From the NCBI GenBank assembly GCA_002633005.1, contig NMRA01000664.1, positions 1 through 62,000 on the forward strand: a stretch of 62,000 bases of DNA. The letters run 5' to 3'. This stretch comes from Phoronis australis (lineage: Eukaryota > Phoronida > Phoronidae). The first letter of the stretch is position 1. The number at the start of each line of letters is the position of its first letter. Shown here piece by piece: positions 1 through 10,049 of the stretch. Made by a program: the position numbers and the translations under genes. The notes under the pieces are model-generated. The model was not told the DNA's origin and made no database searches. It saw only the letters and a program-made list of their open reading frames with translations.

Positions 1-2400
1 TGTCGTGGTATAATGCAACAATTAAAAGAATTGATTTGCTTAAATGTTTTTAATTAATTTTAAGGACACTAGCATTTCCCACTAAAATATGAAAATATAC
101 TAAACTTGTTCATCCAACTCGTCTGAATACCAAACTAAAGCTTACAATGCGTTAGTTGAATGATGGCTGGCCTAAATTGCGGGTTTGCGAATTAATCTAT
201 TTATCTGGCACTGCCAGTCGCATCGAATGTGGTATTTCTACAACAACTTTGGAAACTCTTAGGAAATGCACAAGGAAAAGAGCGAGACATTTGAGCACCT
301 TATAAAAGTAATTGGAGCTGATGTGGAGGTGGAACGTGTCCTCCTGAGAAGTGGTCTGTCTCAGTGTCTGCCTAGGAGGCAGCTGTGCAGCAGGAGCTAC
401 GTAATCTACCGTATTAGATTCATTTGCCCGATTCATCGTTACAACACTCGAGATATATTGGCGTCGCCAAAGACACTGAGTACATCCACTGCACACTAGA
501 GGAGAAATCTGATTAGAGGTCTGAAAAATGACCAAGGACGTTAAGTCAAGGTTCAACGTCCTGCTTCGTTTGAGCTAAGGTAGGAATCACTAAACTCCAG
601 GGTCTGACCCTGAGGAATATTTAGAAGCACGTCATTCATGCAAAAATACCTTTATTGACTCACCGTGATTGCTTATAACTTGGGCCTTATTGCTTAATCA
701 TATCTTATTCAAATGTGTTGATGTTTATGCAACTTCATGTATACATTGGCATAGAAAATAGGTTGTCATCATAACTTTTCATAAAAACCACCAAATGTGT
801 AACATGACTTCTGCCCGTGAACTACTTTTAGAGAGTATGTTATGTCTAACAATGAGTTTCTGCGATTATGAAGTAAATTAAACATGCTAAAGCCGTCAAA
901 AATATTGGTGCCTCCACTTTAGCTTGGTATTCATATTTTCTGAGCCGAAATGGTAACATTAAATTTAATATGTCTAATTTTTTTTCATTAATACAATTTA
1001 AGGAATCAGGAAAGGCTTATGCTGAAGAAGTGGCTTCTGCTGAATTTGGAGACCTGCCGATTATTGGTAAAGATTAGGTATGGAAAAGTTCACAACGAGC
1101 AAGAAGGTACCCTTATGGACAACTAAGTGAGGGGGCTAGAGAGAGGCCGAAAAGTCTACTCCCAGAAGATATGTCAAAGAGAATTTGTAACTTGAGGAAC
1201 GAATCGGGGTAAACGTATTTGCCAAAGGTTACTGGCTTATACCACAACAGGTCCAAAGTAATTTGTTGAGATAGGCCACTCTCAGCAAATGTGGGGAAAT
1301 TGGAACAGAGGAAGTGGAAAATGCATCTGCGATTGTCAAGGATGTAGCATTGTAAAAATTCAAAGGGAGGAAACAGTACAGTGGCTGGACCTGTAAAAAC
1401 TCTGGCTGATCTGCTAAATCCAGAGGGGGCATTATTGTGTCAGCACAGCTGTGTTGGGAAGTAGGCTTGTGTGTTGTCGAAAGCTTCGTTTGCACCAGAA
1501 CTGCTTGGGCACGGATCATGATAATGGTACATTGTTCATGTTGTTTAGCCACTGGATTTTTTGGTGATGATTTCTGGCCACTGTACTGTTCCTTTTCTTT
1601 GAAGATGCGTAATTGAATTTATGTTTCCGCATTTTATTTACCATTATAGATTTTGTTTGTAAATGGATCTATATTGCTGAAATTTGAGCCCCTGTTGCAG
1701 TTTGGGTGGTTTTATTAACTTATCTTTCTGCCTGGGTTGTAAACCTTCTATCCATGAGGTAATAAGTTTGATTTAGACCATTTATCTCTATAAACTTTGC
1801 TCAGTTTGTTCCTTATCCAGATGGGAAGTGATTTCTGGAATTGTAGCGAATTGACAGTTTGCTATTTCTTGAGACCATGCTGTGTGTATAAAATCACACA
1901 CTATTAGACTGGTTTCTAGCAATTGCATATTGCCAGATCTTTCAAAGTTCTGAAATTTCTCAAAAGTAACCTGGAAGTAATACCTATTTCATGATGGTAA
2001 ATTGTATAAATCAAAAGTTATTTTATGTGATTTTAGGCGAGTTTATGTCCACTTCAAATGTTTTTTGTTGCAGTACTGACAAGTATTGGCACATTAGCTC
2101 TAGTGGCTCCTTGTTTTTTTGGCGAATTGACCATTTTATGGTTCCCATGGGTAATTTTGTTACTGGTCCATTATGTATTTACAACTGTAATTGTAGGGCA
2201 ATTGTAAAGCAAACCATGTTGCAAAAGTATTTTTTTCATGACCATTTTATTGTAAAATGCTGCCTAATTGGAACCGACAAGCCAATTTTTCATTTTGTGG
2301 TGGTTAGTTTTGATAAGAACATTGATGTGGTAAATACAGCTACCTCAAGTTTGTGAAAAAGAGATTTCCAGTGTTGTCAGCGATATTGCGAAATCACTTT
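1..2400. other. No recognisable gene
   Basis: AT-rich sequence with scattered short open frames on both strands. The longest is a 121-codon plus-strand frame at 1991-2356, rich in F, C and I, which looks like chance translation of AT-rich DNA. I see no domain motif, LTR, tRNA-like box or long inverted repeat here. Confidence 0.6.
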
Positions 2401-2520
2401 TTTCGCAGTGAGAGTACATCACCTTAAATGTAATTCCCTGACTTTATGGGCATTGTGTGGTTGACTCTGTCCTGTAGCAATTGGAGTGTTGAGAAGATCT
2501 AGAAGCCACTTTTTTATTAG

Positions 2521-2612
2521 AGTCACATTTGCACTTTTGACTGTACAGTTATTTTTGCATTGTATTACGAAAACATATTTTGTAGTACACAAGTCTCTGG
2601 TTGGAATTATAT
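2521..2612 (+). repeat. Copy 1 of a 90-bp repeat at the BEL break
   Basis: This stretch aligns by eye with 35338-35428 in the same orientation. Shared blocks include CTGTACAGTTATTTTTG / CTGCACAGTTATATTTG, GCATTGTATTACGAAA / GCATTATGAAATC and CTCTGGTTGG followed by TATATAT. The next sequence to the right is the broken 3' end of the minus-strand BEL element. It could be part of a larger, mostly lost repeat family. No coding content is seen. Confidence 0.65.
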
Positions 2613-2629
2613 ATTGGCTGGCACCTGAC

Positions 2630-3510
2630 AGTTGTTTAGGAAACGACGAACCGATGCCCGAACTCGCACTAGTCTTTGCCAACTAGAAAACCTCTCAGGC
2701 TGGAGACTCCAAGTTCTGTCTTCGACGACCGATACCATGACTTGGTCACACTTCGAGTCATCAGCTGCTAGGACACTCAACATAGCTCTCTTTATAGTTT
2801 CTATGACTGCCTCAGGGCCCTGGTGAAATATTGGTCTCAGGCCACTCTGACTCTCGCAGCTCCAAGAAATCAGGACCGTTCCACCACAGCGTACTTTCCC
2901 TGAGAGCTTCAACGGACATTCCTCTTTGTTGGTAGATCTGCTGGATTCTTCGAAGTGGGTACATGACGCCCCTGGTTTGGCTGACTGGAGGTTTGAATCT
3001 CTCCCACTCGGTTGGCTATAAAAGGCTTGAAGGCTCGACCCCTGCCGCGTACCCACCAAAGGACGTTCATACTGTCTGACCAAAACACCAAGACATTTCA
3101 GTCAATCTTCATTACATCAGCAACTGATGTTCCTAGCCTCAAGGCTGTAAATGCTCCCATCAATTCCAGCCTCGGAATGCTCTGTGGCGTCAAAGGAGCT
3201 ACTCTGGTCTTGCTTGCTACTAGTAGTCTCGACACCTTACCGTCGGTGTATTCATATCTGGCATGAACAGCCGTTCCATGGGCGTCTCCAGAGGCATCCA
3301 CGAACACATGCAGCGAGCTCGACAGGACCTCGAGGTTGAGCTGAAGGCACTGAAATATCTTAAGGTCAGACAATTGGTGCAATTCTTCAAACCATTTTTC
3401 GCCTTTACAGCATAATCATGTTCCAGCTCATCGTCCCAGTCTTTGCCTGACGTCCAAAGTTCCTGCAGTAGTATCTTGGCTCTGATGACAAATGGCGCTA
3501 AGAATCCCAT
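2630..3510 (-). pseudogene. BEL RNase H and integrase N-terminus (broken)
   Basis: This is the downstream part of the BEL polyprotein, split over several frames. At 3510-3410 the frame reads WDDELEHDYAVKAKNGL, the region between RT and RNase H. At 3382-3098 another frame holds VFVDASGDAHGTAVHARYEY and then PRLELMGAFTALRLG, an RNase H-like core with its first aspartate and its ELMGA helix. At 3091-2909 [20 protein letters not shown] and then [11 protein letters not shown] match the end of the BEL RNase H region. At about 2700-2632 ERFSSWQRLVRV is the conserved lead-in to integrase. Nothing of the HHCC finger or DDE core follows. The frame changes and the missing catalytic domain mark it as dead. 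Confidence 0.85.
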
Positions 3511-3519
3511 CGGGTCGAA

Positions 3520-5019
3520 TTAGGACGCTGTCTTGGCAAGAAAGCTGCGCTTTTTCAACGGCTTTTGGTCATCAGGAGCGTTCGCCTTAAACGTGAAGAC
3601 ATCTTCATTAGCAACCCAAGTCACGCGTAATGTCTTTATAGACGGCAAGGTTTCCTCGTCCAAATCTACTTCCGTGGCTCTATCTTCCGCAGGAATCTCT
3701 CTAAGGACTTCTTCGGATTTAGACAGCCATTTTCTGGCATGTATCCCTGCAGATCCACATAACTGTGAAAATTGACGATACAGCTCAATGCATTCTGTGA
3801 CAGTGCAGGTAGAGTCCATGCTATCGTCCATGTAGGTGGACTCTAAGACTGACTCCGCGACTTGCGGAAAACGACTCTTGTTGTCTTCTGCATGCTTTCG
3901 TGACACAAATTGAGCTTGGAATGGGCAGGAGTTGACCCCGAATACTAGTCTATTGAACTGGTATTCGCTTGGTGGCTTCGATTGGTCAATATCTCTCCAC
4001 AGGAATCTGTGGTACGATCTATCGGTAGGGATTATTCCGATGCGTAGATACATCTCTGCTATGTCACAGACGAGTGCAATTGGAAACCGCCGAAATCGAA
4101 TCAGCACATCGAACAAGTCACGCTGCAACTTTGGCCCCTTGTGTATCATGTCGTTCAAGCATACGCCTTCATGCTTCGCTGATGCGTCAAACACGATGCG
4201 AACTTCAGTCGTAGTCTTGTCTGGACGCACGATCGGGAAATGTGGCAGATACCAAACGTCTCCTTCAGCTTTCCCTACGATGGAAGTTGATGACTCTATC
4301 TTTGAGACGTACCCTTCCTTCGTGTAGTCCTCTTCAGTTTTCGAATAGGTACTTCCTATGGTAGGATCTCCCTTCAGCCGGTTTTTGGTGTTCTCCTGAG
4401 CTGTGCAGTAATTATCAGGTAACTCTTGTCTGTTCTTCCATGGCATCGATACTTCATAATGACCATCCTTTAAGTTCACCGACTCTTCTACTTGTGCGAC
4501 TGCGCTCTTCTCCTCTTCGGTATGACTCGTCGGACGCCTTACGGTTCCGGATGCTTCGATGTCCCAGAAATTACGTAGTGTAGTGTTTAGCTCATGATAT
4601 GCTTGCTCTGCGAAGAAGGTGACGTTGAAATTGGCGGAGCGATTCTCATTTTCACGTGCTCCCCCAATGCACGTCCACCCTAAAGGAGTCAATCTGGCAA
4701 TCGGCTCTCCGGGGTATCCTCGTACATCTTTGAGTGAGTGGTGTAGTTCTGCAAGATCTATTCCGATGAGCAAGTCGACGAAAGATCGAGGGCTGAGACT
4801 TGGAAATGGGAATCCTTGCAGACGTTTCCACTTGGCAGATTGCGACTTCCAGTCGACAGGAAATAAGTCTCCAGTCACTCTTTTCACGGTGAACGCTGAA
4901 ACTGTTGTGTCGGTCCGTCCATCTAGGCTTTTGAGTTGAAACTCCACTGGCACTGTTTGAAAACTGCTCTCTTGTCCGCTCAGCATGTTGACTGAAACGC
5001 TGGGTACTTTGCCATGCAT
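3520..5019 (-). pseudogene. BEL peptidase A17 / reverse transcriptase segment
   Basis: This is the longest intact frame in the window (499 codons). The N-terminal third (LLIGIDLAELHH, then ARLTPLGWTCIGG) is the end of the BEL protease region, where LLIG.D and T.LGW are typical landmarks. The reverse transcriptase follows: VWYLPHFPIVRPDKTTTEVR, then VFDASAKHEGVCLNDMIHKG (the BEL-type fingers), then VCDIAEMYLRIGI with the first catalytic aspartate. The catalytic box STYMDDSMDS lies in the palm, with codons for YMDD at 3823-3834. Both catalytic aspartates of that box are present. The frame ends in a stop at 3520 where the downstream domain continues in another frame. In life it would copy element RNA into DNA in virus-like particles. 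Here it is a fragment. Confidence 0.9.
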
Positions 5020-5438
5020 CCCAACTGGGAAGCCACGTCACTCTTGATGTACGTCTTCGTGCTGGCATCGTCAAGTATAGCATTGATGATCAGCTTACGA
5101 CTGCCGTTCATCACCTCCACTGGGACAGTGCGCAATGACACGACATGCTTTGTCGAATCGGAGTCTGTAGTCTTCATCGTCGTTGCATGTGTACGCTCTG
5201 CTCTGGTATCCTGCTCCCCCTCAGTGCCAGGAGCAGGCCGACTAGAGTGACTAGATCCATCTTCTGCTCTCGCATCACTGTTGTTTGTACTGTTTGAGGG
5301 ACCATCTCGATGTAGTAGTAGGTTTTGATTTTCCCTGCAGCCATTAACACCGCACTGTCTGCCACGAATGCACTCGCTTCCTCTATGGTTGCATCTCAGA
5401 CATCGAAAAATGCTCCGACACGTTTCGCTTCGTCCCAT
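4980..5438 (-). pseudogene. BEL gag C-terminus and aspartic protease start
   Basis: The frame opens with a Cys-rich stretch (CLRCNHRGSECIRGRQCGVNGC), which fits the zinc-binding linker between BEL gag and protease. A low-complexity S/T/E-rich spacer follows, then VSLRTVPVEVMNGSRKLIIN and AILDDASTKTYI. The last motif is the active-site loop of the retroelement aspartic protease (DUF1758 type), with D-D-A-S in place of the usual D-x-G/S-S. It overlaps the gag frame upstream (near 5405) and the RT frame downstream (near 5000) in different phases. Both junctions are therefore frameshifts. The family assignment is from motif reading. Confidence 0.75.
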
Positions 5439-6696
5439 CGCTGAGTGATGCGCATCGCCTTGAAGTCATCACAGAGCCACACAGGATGGCTATCCTTCGT
5501 GCAAACCTTGCATGACGTCATGGGTCTTCTGTCCTTTGGTGTTTTTGTCTCTCCAAAGGATGCGTGCGAAGCATCTCTGTGTTTCGTAGCGAAACCTCGC
5601 AGTGACTCCGCAGCAACCGTCTGAAATTCAGCTTCTTTGATGATCCACTGGCGCAAAGTTTCAACACACTCTGGCTGATTGTGTTCGAACATCCATCGGT
5701 GGTAGTTCGTAACCATGCTCTCAGTCATCTTCTTCAGGATCTTTAGGTACAGTGACCCGTTGCCAAGTTCTTCAGTTCGTCCGGTGTCCTTCAAGTTGAT
5801 GATCAAAACGTCTAGCAGATCTGCCAATCGGTCGACATCTTTCGCATTGGCAGGACGAGTCGGTCGCAACTGGTCTAATTCTTCGAAGTGCAGGTTCACT
5901 TGACGACGCAGTCCACCATATTTTCTCTCAAGAGTGTCTTTTGCTGCTTCATAAGCCAACCCCGAATGGCCTAGGCTTTCGACGATTCTCAGTAGATCCC
6001 CAGACAGGAACTTTTTGAGCTGCAACAGCTTGTATTCAGCGGTCACTGGCCCTATGTCCACACAAGCCATAAACGCTGCCTTCCAGCTACCATACATGTA
6101 CATGTATGTTTTCTTGTCGCCATTAAAAGTCGGGATGAACACTCTTGTCAGTTGCTTCCACATGTCTCTACCTATTTCATCGTCAGCGAGACCTTCATAC
6201 ACTTGGGTACCTTCAGTAGCTGTAAAAGGGCCTTGGTATAGACGGGATGAAACCTCCGGCAAGGGGGGGATGTGTTGTGTTTTGCTTTATTTTCGACTTT
6301 AAAAGCGTGTTGTGGGGGCCGGGAATCATACTGTTCTGCTTTGTCAACAACCGATCTTGTTTCACTAGCGCATGTCTCAAACTGACTCTCCGCCCTGTCA
6401 AATTCTTTTTCATTTTTTTCAGTCTCTTTGTTTATTTTGTCTACGTTTGCATGATCACCACTTTTGGCATACAAGTCTGACAGGCGGGCCAGGACGTCTA
6501 TTACGCTCTCATATGCGTCTACGAGATGATTTTCAGTGTTTTGAATTCACTAAGTTTGTGTAAGTGTCATACAAAGACTCTAACAACTGATGGCGACGTC
6601 TGGTAAATAGTGATTTACCTTTGGCTTTCGCCATTTTTAGTTGGGTGGTCTCTTCGTCCGAGTCTGCCGGAACATAGGTCTGGCGCTTACGACCCA
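5396..6696 (-). pseudogene. BEL gag (DUF1759-like), frameshifted
   Basis: The likely start is the ATG at 6696-6694 (MGRKRQTYVPADSDEETTQL). The frame breaks near 6540, resumes with AYESVIDVLARLSDLYAKSG and a charged, coiled-coil-like helix, then breaks again at the run of seven G at 6263-6269. From 6262 the main gag frame runs 288 codons. It contains RVFIPTFNGDKKTY, YKLLQLKKFLSGDLLRIVES and AAKDTLERKYGG, which fit the gag/DUF1759 region of BEL elements, and a C-terminal VCTKDSHPVWLCDDFKAM of zinc-knuckle type. An ACATGTACATGTA palindrome inside the frame adds the residues TYMYMYGS. Gag would package element RNA. This copy cannot make an intact product. Confidence 0.85.
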
Positions 6697-6730
6697 TTTT
6701 AATTCGTCCACAGTTCTTTTAACGTTGTAA

Positions 6731-6746
6731 CCTTGCTCTGCTACCA
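6731..6746 (-). promoter_or_regulatory. Putative BEL tRNA primer-binding site
   Basis: On the minus strand TGGTAGCAGAGCAAGG begins with TGG, the complement of tRNA CCA, and lies about 35 bases before the gag ATG. That is where a BEL element keeps its primer-binding site, directly after the 5' LTR. The LTR boundary itself cannot be fixed, because the partner LTR was lost with the truncated end. Confidence 0.4.
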
Positions 6747-6846
6747 ATTCTCTGGCCTCACGATGACCAAAGACAACAATAATAATCTATTTCAACGATA
6801 CATTTTCCGACAACAGTTTGATCAAACTATGACAATATGGCGGACT

Positions 6847-6930
6847 CAACTACGCCCCCAGCCGCTAAAAGGCAGCACTAAAATAGCACAACTACGCCCC
6901 CAGCCGCTAGAGGCAGCACTAAAATACTTC
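6847..6930 (+). repeat. 42-bp tandem duplication in the BEL 5' end region
   Basis: CAACTACGCCCCCAGCCGCT followed by AAAAGGCAGCACTAAAATA is repeated 42 bp downstream with a small change (AGAGGCAGCACTAAAATA). It lies upstream of the BEL primer-binding site and so probably inside the 5' LTR. Tandem duplications in this part of an LTR are often promoter or enhancer repeats. That role is inference. Confidence 0.7.
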
Positions 6931-7067
6931 TATACAACAAAGAACACTCGGAATAAAGGCGATAGCGTGATTAGATTTAATAAGTTGATTAAGTGAACTA
7001 AAATGAAGTAAATAAAGTAAATGAAGATATAATAAAATAATACTTGTACTAATTTAACTAAAGTCTC

Positions 7068-8250
7068 TATAACATCTTCATTATGCCCGTTGTTATAATA
7101 AATATATAATGACGAGCACTTATCGGCAACGGTCTGATGTACGCAAGGTTCTATATCCATGCGACCTGCTGTCATATCCAACAATGACACAACAAAGGAA
7201 AACAATGATAGGAACGATGGGCTGAACACATGCGATGAGTTGCCACGGACAGTGGTGGAGTTTGTCTTGTTACTCGAATGTTTTTATAGAACTGCAAACC
7301 CGGTATTTCGTTAGGAAAATTTCTGCGGTCTTTTGTTTTAAGTCGTGGGAAAATTGCGGTCATGCCACCAAACTTATCATTCATTTGATATTAAAATGCA
7401 TTGCATGAACACTTGATCAACAGAAAATCTGACTTGAATATTGTGAAGAAATACCCATGAGGAAATTGCATGGTATAACAACTGTTAATCAAAATAACCT
7501 ACATTTGTTGAGTTCATGTCTAACCCTGTTCACTGTTGAGGATATAATTGGCGTTTTACAAAATGGAGCCATGTATGGTATTTAGGGGTTCTATAGCCCT
7601 AAGTGGTAAGTAGAAAAACGTTCAAAACATTCAGGAGGAACTAACTTGTTGGAAAATATCGAAAAACATGAAGGACAATCGGATTTTACGGTGCTCACGC
7701 ATCGATCTCAGATATATTAAAATTTCTCATTTTAGTGCATTTGAGATGAAAAAATGTATAACTAATAAACTGGCTGACAAAGTTTTTATTTATGCAATGA
7801 AAGTAACATGTTTTGTCAAAATTTTGGCTAAGATTCATTATCATAGCAGTGGGGGCAGATTTTATACAGCAGTGTACTGAACATAACCTCTAAATGGCAT
7901 AACGTGGGGCAGTGTAGTAAAACTACTAAATGAGGGTGGTAAATCGGAATCGTGTTTCCAGGCATCTGTGTAACAATGTATAGGCACCACTAAACAATGC
8001 CAAGTCAATAATAAATCAATAGCTTTCATTCAAGGAAAAATATAAACAGTTAAAACTTGACAGTTTTTATACCATGAAAACATGGCTGCGAAGCCGTAAA
8101 ATGTGTTTGAGCCTATAACTTTAGAAAAACGCAATAATTTGAGAAAATATTTTACCGCTGTTTGTGGATCCAATAGGGCTACCTATGTGCCAAGTTTGGT
8201 GAAAATGGGCTGACCCCCACCTTGCCTCCCATGGTTGGTGTTCTCGTGGA
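7068..8250 (+). repeat. 1.2-kb interspersed repeat, copy A
   Basis: This stretch aligns along its length with 36128-37320 in the same orientation. Anchors include TATCGGCAACGGTCTGATGTACG, GGACAGTGGTGGAGTTTG, TTTTAAGTCGT, TCATTCATTTGATATTA, CATAACCTCWAAATGGCATAACG and CACCCCCACCTTGCC, ending at TCTCGTGGA in both. The two copies have nearly equal length (about 1183 and 1193 bp) and many substitutions and small indels. I see no long frame, no LTR pair and no clear terminal inverted repeats. It is probably a non-autonomous mobile element or a segmental repeat family of unknown class. Confidence 0.8.
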
Positions 8251-8661
8251 CTTGTACTTAATACTGATGGTTTCAACAAGAGGGGCCCTATCTTTCACTT
8301 CTTATTGTAGTGTGCTTGTGCCTAGTAAATGTATTGTTACAAACACCTTGGGACGTTAAATTGACAATCAGAACACTCCTTACACTTTTGCCTAAAAAAT
8401 CTAAAAATTTAGTACAAAGCATTTAAAAACTGGACTTCCATTACTAAGAAACTAGCGCTCGCCCTGAAGTAGTTGATCGTTTATTTAGATAATTTTTGAA
8501 ACTGAAATATCCTTGCATTTACACTGTTCCCTATAAACATTTGTTTCAGAGTTAATAAGTCTGAGATTTGCAATAAAATGTCAATTTGCTTTCACATTCA
8601 ATTCAATTATTTTTGTTTTATTTCCACAGTATAGTTATGTTTCTTGTTATAAGTTGCATTA

Positions 8662-8802
8662 CAGTGGCGGATCTAGGATACCTTAAGGAAGGGGGCGCAA
8701 CATGTTGTCTCGGGGAATTGGGCAAAGCGCTGTTGCTGTTCCATATTGCTTGCGAGGGGTGGCAGGGCCCCCTGGGTCTCCCCCCCCTCCCCCATAAATC
8801 CG
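8662..8802 (+). repeat. CAGTGGCGGATCT-type short repeat, copy 1
   Basis: It opens with CAGTGGCGGATCTAGGATACC, continues with a G-rich AAGGAAGGGGGCG stretch and ends in a G/C-run hairpin region (GGCAGGGCCCCCTGGG, then C-runs). The same opening 13 bases and G-run layout occur at 54741-54856. This resembles a family of short dispersed elements common in marine invertebrate genomes. It has no coding content. Confidence 0.5.
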
Positions 8803-9109
8803 TCTATGCATTCCGTTGGTGACAAGGAGACAATTATGCCAGGTATCCGTAATTGTTCAATTTAAATCAATATGATCAAGTTTTGCAGTGTGAAAGACGA
8901 TAAAAGTATCCGCCATGCAAGAAACTGGGTGTGAACTGGAACCAGCGCGAACCGATTTATTTTTTGCGACGCGAACCGTTTCCGACTCGGAGCTAGTGTT
9001 GGCCAGGCGCATTTGGTGGACTGTCAAGCGTGATTTGCAATTTGAGAAAGTGCCATGGCAACTGAGAAAAAATATTAATCACCAGTACCCTCAATATGCA
9101 TTCGGTGGC

Positions 9110-9260
9110 TGTTATAGCTTGTTTAGTCGCCAGATGGCGTTATTATTAACACGTTTTTACCCATGATGCTCTTCCGTTACGGCTGCTTACTGTAGTTTGG
9201 GATAATTAATATAGTACTCAGTTATCTATTAACATCAGTGTTATTCCCAAAGTTATCACA
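9110..9260 (+). repeat. Gypsy 5' LTR (151 bp)
   Basis: Starts TGTTATAGCTTG and ends TTATCACA (TG...CA ends). It differs from the 3' LTR by five substitutions and lacks a 3-bp TTC present there. An AT-rich run (GGGATAATTAATATAGTAC) could hold promoter elements. Confidence 0.95.
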
Positions 9261-9262
9261 AT

Positions 9263-9278
9263 TGGCGACGAGAAAAAC
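9263..9278 (+). promoter_or_regulatory. Gypsy primer-binding site
   Basis: TGGCGACGAGAAAAAC begins two bases after the 5' LTR and starts with TGG, as a site pairing with the 3' CCA end of a tRNA primer should. I have not assigned the tRNA species. Confidence 0.6.
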
Positions 9279-9284
9279 AAACCA

Positions 9285-9998
9285 ATGGCAATGCACGGAC
9301 AATGTAAGGAATATAACGCGGACACTGAAAACTGGAATAATTATGTGGAGAGGCTGAACTTTTATTTCGTTGCAAACGACGTGGAATCCGATGACAAAAG
9401 GAGGGCGATTTTTCTGACTACGTGTGGCCCAGCCACTTATCAAACCATACGGAATCTGATACAACCAGCAAAGCGCGGAGATAAGACATTCACAGAACTC
9501 ATCGATGTGTTAACGGAACATTATGCTCCCAAGGAAAATACCATTGTTTGCAGGTACGTATTTCACTCAGCCCAACGCTCCAAGGACGAATCGATTACTC
9601 AGTACACGGCACGTTTGCATCAAACAGCAGGAAAGTGTGAATTTCAAGTTGGTGAGACACTTGAGGATATGTTGCGTTATCGGTTGGTCTGTGGTGTACA
9701 AAACCCAGACATGACATTTTCTAAGGCACTAGAAATGTGCACGGCACTGGAAACGGCTGTCTGCAATGTGGGACTAATAGGTGGGACAGTTGGTAGCACA
9801 CACTAGGTTCAGGGTCAAAAGCGGAAGGAGAACGAGAAGCAGAGTCAGACGAAACAGCAAAGTCAGACAAAAGTGTGTTTTCGCTGTGGTGGAAAGCACG
9901 AACCAGAGGCATGTAGGATTCAGGAGGCGGAGTGCCATAGGTGCGGTAAGAAGGGTCACCTACGAAAGAAATCTTTTTCAGCACCCAAAACCACAAAG
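9285..9998 (+). pseudogene. Gypsy gag with in-frame stop
   Basis: It starts at the ATG at 9285, 25 bases after the LTR (MAMHGQCKEYNADTENWNNY). Residues 1-170 are a retroelement gag capsid domain: WNNYVERLNFYFVANDV, FLTTCGPATYQTIRNL and DESITQYTARLHQTAGKC are typical landmarks. TAG at 9804-9806 stops the frame, but the same frame continues beyond it through a K/Q-rich linker into two zinc knuckles. The first, CFRCGGKHEPEAC, keeps all its ligands. The second, CHRCGKKGHLRKKS, has Ser where the last Cys should be. Because the TAG falls inside gag, it is more likely a nonsense mutation than a read-through signal. Confidence 0.85.
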
Positions 9999-10049
9999 CC
10001 AAATGGTAAGAGCACGTATCATGTGTCCAAGTCTCAGAACCTGCTAAAC

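Larger units (their letters stand above)
2620..6760 (-). mobile_element. BEL/Pao LTR retrotransposon, 3'-truncated relic
   Basis: Read on the minus strand, the order is gag, aspartic protease, reverse transcriptase, RNase H, then the start of integrase. This is the standard BEL/Pao order. All domains are recognisable, but the frame shifts at least five times: near 6540, at the G-run 6263-6269, near 5405, near 5000, and again between RT and RNase H. The element stops around 2620-2632, before the integrase zinc finger and DDE core, so the 3' LTR is missing. A candidate primer-binding site lies just upstream of gag. BEL elements are known only from animals. The copy cannot be autonomous. Confidence 0.9.

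Noticed and set aside
1991-2356. 121-codon plus-strand frame
   Set aside because: Phe/Cys/Ile-rich translation of AT-rich DNA with no motif; looks like chance.
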